Positions 59,002 to 64,000 of a stretch of 64,000 bases of DNA are shown one piece after another. The notes beneath the pieces are model-generated. The model saw nothing but the letters and a program-made list of their open reading frames with translations, searched no databases and was not told the origin of the DNA. A program made the position numbers and the translations under genes. How positions within the stretch are numbered: the first letter of the stretch is position 1; each line of letters opens with the position of its first letter. Origin of the DNA: Kiritimatiellia bacterium (GTDB lineage: Bacteria > Verrucomicrobiota > Kiritimatiellia > UBA8416 > JADHWI01); assembly GCA_030744755.1 (NCBI GenBank), contig JASLPY010000010.1:43918-107917 (forward strand), written 5' to 3'.

Positions 59002-60186
59002 TCATTGCGAATCCTCCCCCGCCAGCACCGGAAACATCCCCGACAGGTCTTCCCAGTTCATATTGGACGACAACGAGAATCTCAGTCGCGCGGTGCCCGG
59101 CGGTACCGTGGGCGGCCGTATTGCGAATACAAGAAAGCCCTTGTCGCGTAAACGTTGCGCAAGGTCAACGGCCTTCTGATTCTCACCAACTATGACCGGT
59201 ACAATCTGGCTGTCACCGGCAGTGGCTAGACCCATCTCGCCGAGCCTGGTCCGGAAACGTTCCGCCAGGCTGCTCACCCGGTCACGCCGCTCGCCGTCAC
59301 GGCACATGTTCTCGATTATCCATTGATTCCAGCGGACGATTATCGGAGGTAGCCCCGTGGTAAAAATCAAGGAACGGGACGTGTTGACGAGGTACTCCTT
59401 AATCAACGGCCGGCAGACAACGAACGCCCCCATGCCTCCCACGGACTTGCCGAACGTTCCTATGAGAATGTCTACATCGGGGAGAACTCCCTGCTCTTCG
59501 GCAACTCCGAGACCGCGCGCCCCCCTGGTGCCGACGGCATGCGCTTCATCAACGTACAGGGTAAGATCAAACTCCTCTTTGAGCTTTACCAGCGCGGAAA
59601 GGTCGGCCACGTCGCCGTCCATGCTGAAAACCGACTCGGTGACGACAAAGACTTTCTTGTACCTATTCCTCTTCGCCTCGAGGATCTTTTTCAGATGTGC
59701 CATGTCCAGGTGCCTGTAACGTTGCCTTTCGGCAACGGCCAGACGGGTTCCGTCAAGAACGCTGGCGTGCACAAGTTTATCCAGCAGGATCAGATCGTCT
59801 CGGTCCGCCAGGGACGACAAAACGCCAATGTTGGCATGGTAGCCACTGCTGAAAATGAGCGCTGGCTGCCCGTACAGGTTTTCCAGTAGAGCTTCCAACT
59901 GCCTGTAGGCGGAATGATTGCCGCTAAGCAGCCTGGAGGCCGAACTGCCGAGGCCATATTCGTCGAGGAGATTATCATCGCTTCTCTGGTCATGAAACGT
60001 TTTCACCAACTCACGGTCCGATGCATACCCCATGTAGTCGTTGGAGGAGAGGTTCAGCATGCGCCGTCCTTCGTAATCAATCCACTTTCCCGAACGGCTA
60101 CCCATCTCCTTGAGCGAACGGAGACGGCCATCCGCCTCGACGGCAGCCAACTCCTTTGCCTGTTTTGTGTCAACTAGGCCGTTCAT
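59002..60186 (-). CDS. bioF: 8-amino-7-oxononanoate synthase
   Basis: LNLSSNDYMGYASD; DEAHAVGTRGARGLG; GTFGKSVGGMGAFV (PLP lysine region). Confidence 0.93.
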   Translation of the reverse strand: MNGLVDTKQAKELAAVEADGRLRSLKEMGSRSGKWIDYEGRRMLNLSSNDYMGYASDRELVKTFHDQRSDDNLLDEYGLGSSASRLLSGNHSAYRQLEALLENLYGQPALIFSSGYHANIGVLSSLADRDDLILLDKLVHASVLDGTRLAVAERQRYRHLDMAHLKKILEAKRNRYKKVFVVTESVFSMDGDVADLSALVKLKEEFDLTLYVDEAHAVGTRGARGLGVAEEQGVLPDVDILIGTFGKSVGGMGAFVVCRPLIKEYLVNTSRSLIFTTGLPPIIVRWNQWIIENMCRDGERRDRVSSLAERFRTRLGEMGLATAGDSQIVPVIVGENQKAVDLAQRLRDKGFLVFAIRPPTVPPGTARLRFSLSSNMNWEDLSGMFPVLAGEDSQ

Positions 60187-60251
60187 AGCATTCTCCAACA
60201 CCCCTTCCTTTGTGCAAAGCAAAGCCTTCGGCTATTCCATTGCTCTCCCAC

Positions 60252-60303
60252 GGGAGGGACGCCGGCCTCGGCGTCCGCGGGCAGCGGGGCCGCTGCCCCT
60301 CCC
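60252..60303 (-). repeat. Palindromic repeat family A, copy 4 (bioA-bioF gap)
   Basis: Reverse complement matches copies 1-3 with one visible substitution. Confidence 0.92.
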
Positions 60304-60365
60304 ATCGCACCTCCATTGGGCGCTAGTTTCAATGCCCCGCCCGCTGAACGGGGTTGTCTACAATA

Positions 60366-61643
60366 TCAACCTGCCGCCTCCCTGAGCGTATCGACCATAC
60401 CGGTGATCAGGGCCTTCAGTTCACGGGGCTCAATAATAAACGGTGGCATCGTGTAGACAAGACGCCCGAAGGGCCTGAGCCATATGCCTCGGTCCACAAA
60501 GCGTTGTTGAAGATCAGCGACGTCAACGGGATCGACCATTTCCACTACCCCAATTGCCCCGAGCACACGAACATCGTGAACGGTTCGCATATCCCGGCAT
60601 TCCAGGAGGCCGTCCCGGAGCGCCTTTTCAATCTTACTCACACGTGTTTCCCAGGGCGAAGAAAGCAGCAAGCGAATACTCTCCGCCGCAACGGCACATG
60701 CAAGAGGGTTTGCCATGAAGGTAGGGCCGTGCATGAACGGCTGATCGCCGAGTGCCTCCGCTATAGCGTCGGTTGCCAGCGTTGCTCCCAGTGTCATGTA
60801 TCCACCCGTGAGAGCCTTCCCCACGCACATAATGTCAGGCGCCACTCCGGCATGTTCGCAGGCAAACATCTTACCGGTACGCCCAAAACCTGTGGCAATC
60901 TCATCCAGCACCAGAAGGACGTTTTGTTCGTTGCATAGCTGCCGTACGTGCTTCAGGTACTCAGGCGAGTAGAAGCGCATACCACCGGCCCCCTGGACAA
61001 TGGGTTCAAGGATTACGGCGGCGATGCTTTCGCTGTGCTGCCGGAGGAGAGTCGAAAACTGTTCGATGCAGGATTCATCCCAAGGATCACCGAACTTGCA
61101 CGCAGGGGCTTCCGCGAAGAAGTTCCTGGGAAGCGACCCTTCGAACAACGAATGCATTCCCGTAACCGGATCACAGACCGACATTGCATGAAAAGTGTCT
61201 CCATGATAGCCGGAGCGTACTGTCAGAAACTTGTGCCGCTCCGGCCGCCCCACTGCCTGTTGATACTGCATAGCCATCTTCATGGCTACTTCCACGGCCA
61301 CGGATCCGGAATCAGCCAGAAATACTTTGTTCAGGGATGGTGGGGTCAGTTCAATCAGAAGCTTACCCAGCTCAACCGCGGGTTCATGCGTTATGCCACC
61401 GAACATCACGTGCGACATTCTGTTGAGCTGCCCGACAACAGCCTCGTTCAGTCGCGGCTGATTGTACCCGTGAATCGCGGCCCACCATGAAGACATACCA
61501 TCGATGAGTTCCCTGCCGTCCGCGAGCTTCAACATGACGCCCTCGGCGGATTCAACCACGTACGCGGGCAGAGGATTCGCCATCGAGGTATAAGGGTGCC
61601 AGAGATGCTCGACATCAAATTGGCGAATATCAGTTGCGTTCAT
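60366..61643 (-). CDS. bioA: Adenosylmethionine-8-amino-7-oxononanoate aminotransferase
   Basis: [65 protein letters not shown]. Confidence 0.95.
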   Translation of the reverse strand: MNATDIRQFDVEHLWHPYTSMANPLPAYVVESAEGVMLKLADGRELIDGMSSWWAAIHGYNQPRLNEAVVGQLNRMSHVMFGGITHEPAVELGKLLIELTPPSLNKVFLADSGSVAVEVAMKMAMQYQQAVGRPERHKFLTVRSGYHGDTFHAMSVCDPVTGMHSLFEGSLPRNFFAEAPACKFGDPWDESCIEQFSTLLRQHSESIAAVILEPIVQGAGGMRFYSPEYLKHVRQLCNEQNVLLVLDEIATGFGRTGKMFACEHAGVAPDIMCVGKALTGGYMTLGATLATDAIAEALGDQPFMHGPTFMANPLACAVAAESIRLLLSSPWETRVSKIEKALRDGLLECRDMRTVHDVRVLGAIGVVEMVDPVDVADLQQRFVDRGIWLRPFGRLVYTMPPFIIEPRELKALITGMVDTLREAAG

Positions 61644-61661
61644 GGTTATCGACGTTGAAAG

Positions 61662-61853
61662 ATGTAGCTCCCCTTCAGGGAGCAATCAGTGCTTATCCCA
61701 TTTTACCCAGGGCGTTGCCCTGGGCTATCATGTTGCACGCCTTCAGCGTGTCCTACGAAGCAGGCTGAAGGCCTGCAACATCATAGCCGGGGGTGCAACC
61801 CCTGGAAAAACGATACCCAAAGATACAGTAAGCTCCCTGTAGGGGAGCTACAT
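61662..61853. repeat. Nested palindromic element F (bioB-bioA gap)
   Basis: atgtagctccccttcagggagc (61662-61683)/gctccctgtaggggagctacat (61832-61853); inner arms ggctatcatgttgca (61723-61737)/tgcaacatcatagcc (61774-61788). Confidence 0.88.
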
Positions 61854-61865
61854 GAGCATTCCAAT

Positions 61866-62861
61866 CTAACCAAACCCCTCCAAATCCTTAAGAAACACTT
61901 CGTCCTGTTCCGTGTCCCTTCCTCTCGTCGTGAGATAACCGCCGGTAAGCAAACCATTCGCACCGGCCAGCATCAGGAGTCCCTGGAAGTCATTCATTCT
62001 TGTTTCCCGGCCGGCAGCAAACTTGATTGTTTTGTACGGATTTATCAGGCGGAACAGGGCAAACGTTCTGGCGATTTCAGCCGCCGAAAGGTTCGATTGC
62101 GTCTGCAATGCGGTACCCTTTATCGGGATCAACACGTTCAAGGGAATAACGTCCACGTCCAGCTCTTTCAGGGCGTAGGCCATCTCGATACGATCGGCCA
62201 TGGTTTCGCCAAGCCCCATTATGCCGCCGCAGCAAACTCCCACACCTCTCTTCTTGAGCAAGCGCACGGTCTCCATACGCTCTTCGACCCTGTGCGTTCT
62301 GGAAACGAGCTCGGCGTAGCGTGAAGGATTGGTCTGTATGTTGATGTTGTAATGCGCAATGTCCCGGCTTGCCAGTGCCGTGGCGGTCTCCTCGCTCAAT
62401 ATGCCCAGCGATGCGCATACGTTCATTTCGGGGAACTGATCATGGATAGTATCAATACCATCCAGAATGCGTTGGAAAGTGCTGTCGATCTCTTTGAAAC
62501 CGAAACCACTGGTCACAATACCGAAACTGCTCACGCCGGATTCATGCGTTGCCCTGGCCCGTTCGATTATCTCGTCCTTGCCCACGAGCGGATAGACATC
62601 CACGGCCGCTTCGTGGTGTGCAGACTGGGCACAGAAACGACAGTCCTCGCTGCACTGCCCGGACTGGGCATTCATTATAGTGCAGGCATGGGTTTCCGGC
62701 GCATACTTCGCGCGAACCTTATTAGCAAGGGAGACAAGATCCAAAATGTCTTCACCGTCCAACCCGGACAGTTTCTCAACCAGTTCCCTGTCCAGTTGTT
62801 CATCGTCCAGAATCGCGTATGCCCTTTGAATATGCTCGTTGATTCCACTCATTTTCTTCAT
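61866..62861 (-). CDS. bioB: Biotin synthase
   Basis: CTIMNAQSGQCSEDCRFCAQSAHH (radical SAM CxxxCxxC); NINIQTNPSRYAELVSRTHRVEERMETV; GGIMGLGE. Confidence 0.95.
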   Translation of the reverse strand: MKKMSGINEHIQRAYAILDDEQLDRELVEKLSGLDGEDILDLVSLANKVRAKYAPETHACTIMNAQSGQCSEDCRFCAQSAHHEAAVDVYPLVGKDEIIERARATHESGVSSFGIVTSGFGFKEIDSTFQRILDGIDTIHDQFPEMNVCASLGILSEETATALASRDIAHYNINIQTNPSRYAELVSRTHRVEERMETVRLLKKRGVGVCCGGIMGLGETMADRIEMAYALKELDVDVIPLNVLIPIKGTALQTQSNLSAAEIARTFALFRLINPYKTIKFAAGRETRMNDFQGLLMLAGANGLLTGGYLTTRGRDTEQDEVFLKDLEGFG

Positions 62862-63847
62862 CCCGCCCGCGGTCTAACCAGGGTTACTTCGCCTGAATAC
62901 ACCGTGCGCTTCTTCCTTCCCTCTTTCAGTACAAGTCCGCCGTCAGCCGACATACCTGCGACGACACCCTCAATACGCTTACCAAACGTCTTAACCCTGA
63001 CCTTCTTCCCGGTCAGCACCGAACGTTCCTCCAGCTCCGGCAGAAAGCTGCCCAGTCCGTCCTTCAACCAGCGCCGGTATCCCTTCTCAAGGCTGTTGAG
63101 GATCTCCCCCATTACACGAGGGCGTGACAGAACGTCTCCGGTTTCCATACGCAGAGATGTGGCCCGTCTGCGAAGATCAGCTGGAACCTGCTTTCTTGTA
63201 AGATTCACGTTGAGACCTATACCCAGGATCACCTTGTGTATCACGTCGGTTTCTGCCTGCATCTCACACAATATGCCTGCAAGCTTCAGGCCTCCCACCA
63301 GGACATCGTTGGGCCACTTGACACCCGCATCGACTGTCGGAGCCACGGCATTCATCGCGCGCACAACGGCCCAGGCGGCCACAAGCGCAAGTTCAGGGAT
63401 CTCGCTCGGACTCTTTGGCGGCTGAAGTAATACAGAGAAGTAGAGGTTCACGCCGGCCGGAGAGTGCCATGTCCGTTGCATACGCCCTCGCCCACCGGTC
63501 TGCCTGTCGGCCACCACAACCATTCCGTCATGGCACTTCGACACAGCCAGGTTTCCGAGGAACGAATTCGTGGAAGGCATCTCTTTCTCGAAAACGTAAT
63601 GCCTGCCGATAGTTGAGGTCTTCAGATACCGGCTCACCTCGATCTCGATCGGCAGATCGGTACTGGATACAAGCCTGTGCCCGAGACGAGGGACCGACTC
63701 GATTTCATACCCCAGTTTCCGAAGTTCCCGAACATGCTTGGATATAGCCGCACGGGAAACACCAAAATCTTCACACAGCCGCTGGCCGGACACCACCCCG
63801 CCGGCATCCCGCAACGCACTCAATATCTCTTCCCTGACCTTGTTCAC
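62858..63847 (-). CDS. birA: Bifunctional biotin-[acetyl-CoA carboxylase] ligase / biotin operon repressor
   Basis: N-terminal wHTH VVSGQRLCEDFGVSRAAISKHVRELRKLGYEIES; GGRGRMQRTWHSPAGVNLYFSVLL; VKWPNDVLVGGLKLAGIL; likely GTG start at 63847 (ORF track starts 63883). Confidence 0.92.
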   Translation of the reverse strand: MNKVREEILSALRDAGGVVSGQRLCEDFGVSRAAISKHVRELRKLGYEIESVPRLGHRLVSSTDLPIEIEVSRYLKTSTIGRHYVFEKEMPSTNSFLGNLAVSKCHDGMVVVADRQTGGRGRMQRTWHSPAGVNLYFSVLLQPPKSPSEIPELALVAAWAVVRAMNAVAPTVDAGVKWPNDVLVGGLKLAGILCEMQAETDVIHKVILGIGLNVNLTRKQVPADLRRRATSLRMETGDVLSRPRVMGEILNSLEKGYRRWLKDGLGSFLPELEERSVLTGKKVRVKTFGKRIEGVVAGMSADGGLVLKEGRKKRTVYSGEVTLVRPRAG

Positions 63848-63861
63848 TCCCGGCTCCCAAA

Positions 63862-63893
63862 TGTAAACCATGCTATCCTGCAAGGTTTACATA
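63862..63893. promoter_or_regulatory. BirA operator
   Basis: ATGTAAACC-N14-GGTTTACAT, the known bacterial BirA box pattern (TTGTAAACC-N14/15-GGTTTACAA), directly upstream of birA-bio genes. Confidence 0.92.
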
Positions 63894-63924
63894 TGGCAAT
63901 CAAAAACCGGAACCGGTCATTGAG

Positions 63925-64000
63925 AGCGTTCTGCGCTGCGCGCGCAGAACGCAGTGGCTAGGGGTTAGGCGCTAGGCGTTAGCGGGAAAGGTCCTCCGTC
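63925..64000 (-). repeat. Repeat family B, copy 2 (inverted, runs to window edge)
   Basis: Near reverse complement of 9506-9581, hairpin gcgttctgcgc...gcgcagaacgc at 63926-63952. Confidence 0.88.

Noticed and set aside
61689-62324. 211-aa plus-strand ORF
   Set aside because: Runs across palindrome F and antisense to bioB
1-64000. CRISPR array, rRNA, tRNA, retron or DGR
   Set aside because: No regularly spaced direct repeats with unique spacers, no rRNA-like blocks, no reverse transcriptase or cas motifs seen; tRNAs cannot be excluded by eye but none was recognised

Overview
All calls were made by reading the sequence and the supplied ORFs; no searches were run. The window looks like a bacterial chromosome segment dominated by nitrogen-oxide redox genes, plus a complete biotin operon. 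Main blocks: (1) ABC-transporter tail, a KefB-type antiporter with a PTS-EIIA-like domain, a NapH/NapG-like pair, a NosR/CcoG-like polyferredoxin, a fused SecDF and an M16 peptidase. (2) A co-directional minus-strand run (29517 down to 12545) encoding a nitrite oxidoreductase (NXR)-type molybdoenzyme (NxrC-like cytochrome c/heme-b subunit, NxrA, a 111-aa orphan, NxrB, TorD-like chaperone), a cupredoxin-like protein, ferredoxin, HEAT protein, Rieske, split cytochrome b, coiled-coil octaheme cytochrome c and a GltD-like flavoprotein. A good sigma-54 promoter lies in front of it, and an NtrC-type regulator and sensor kinase lie next to it. (3) amt, NapC/NrfH, an HAO-like octaheme, an FGE-like protein and a band-7 protein, with hcp and desulforedoxin-like proteins nearby. 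(4) A second co-directional run (about 55576 down to 44133) with GltD-like flavoprotein, Rieske, cytochrome b, multiheme c, NapA-like, NapG and NapH. Several of its genes appear to carry single-base frameshifts. (5) birA-bioB-bioA-bioF-bioG-bioC-bioD with a near-perfect BirA operator. Several palindromic repeat families are interspersed. One copy sits in frame inside secDF, and a roughly 720-bp nested palindrome with six copies of TTATGTKGAGT lies at 33301-34020. The most interesting system-level signal is that two different nitrate/nitrite molybdoenzymes each sit in a run with their own bc-type complex plus NAD(P)H-type flavoprotein, alongside a possible HAO/Hcp nitrite-to-ammonium route.
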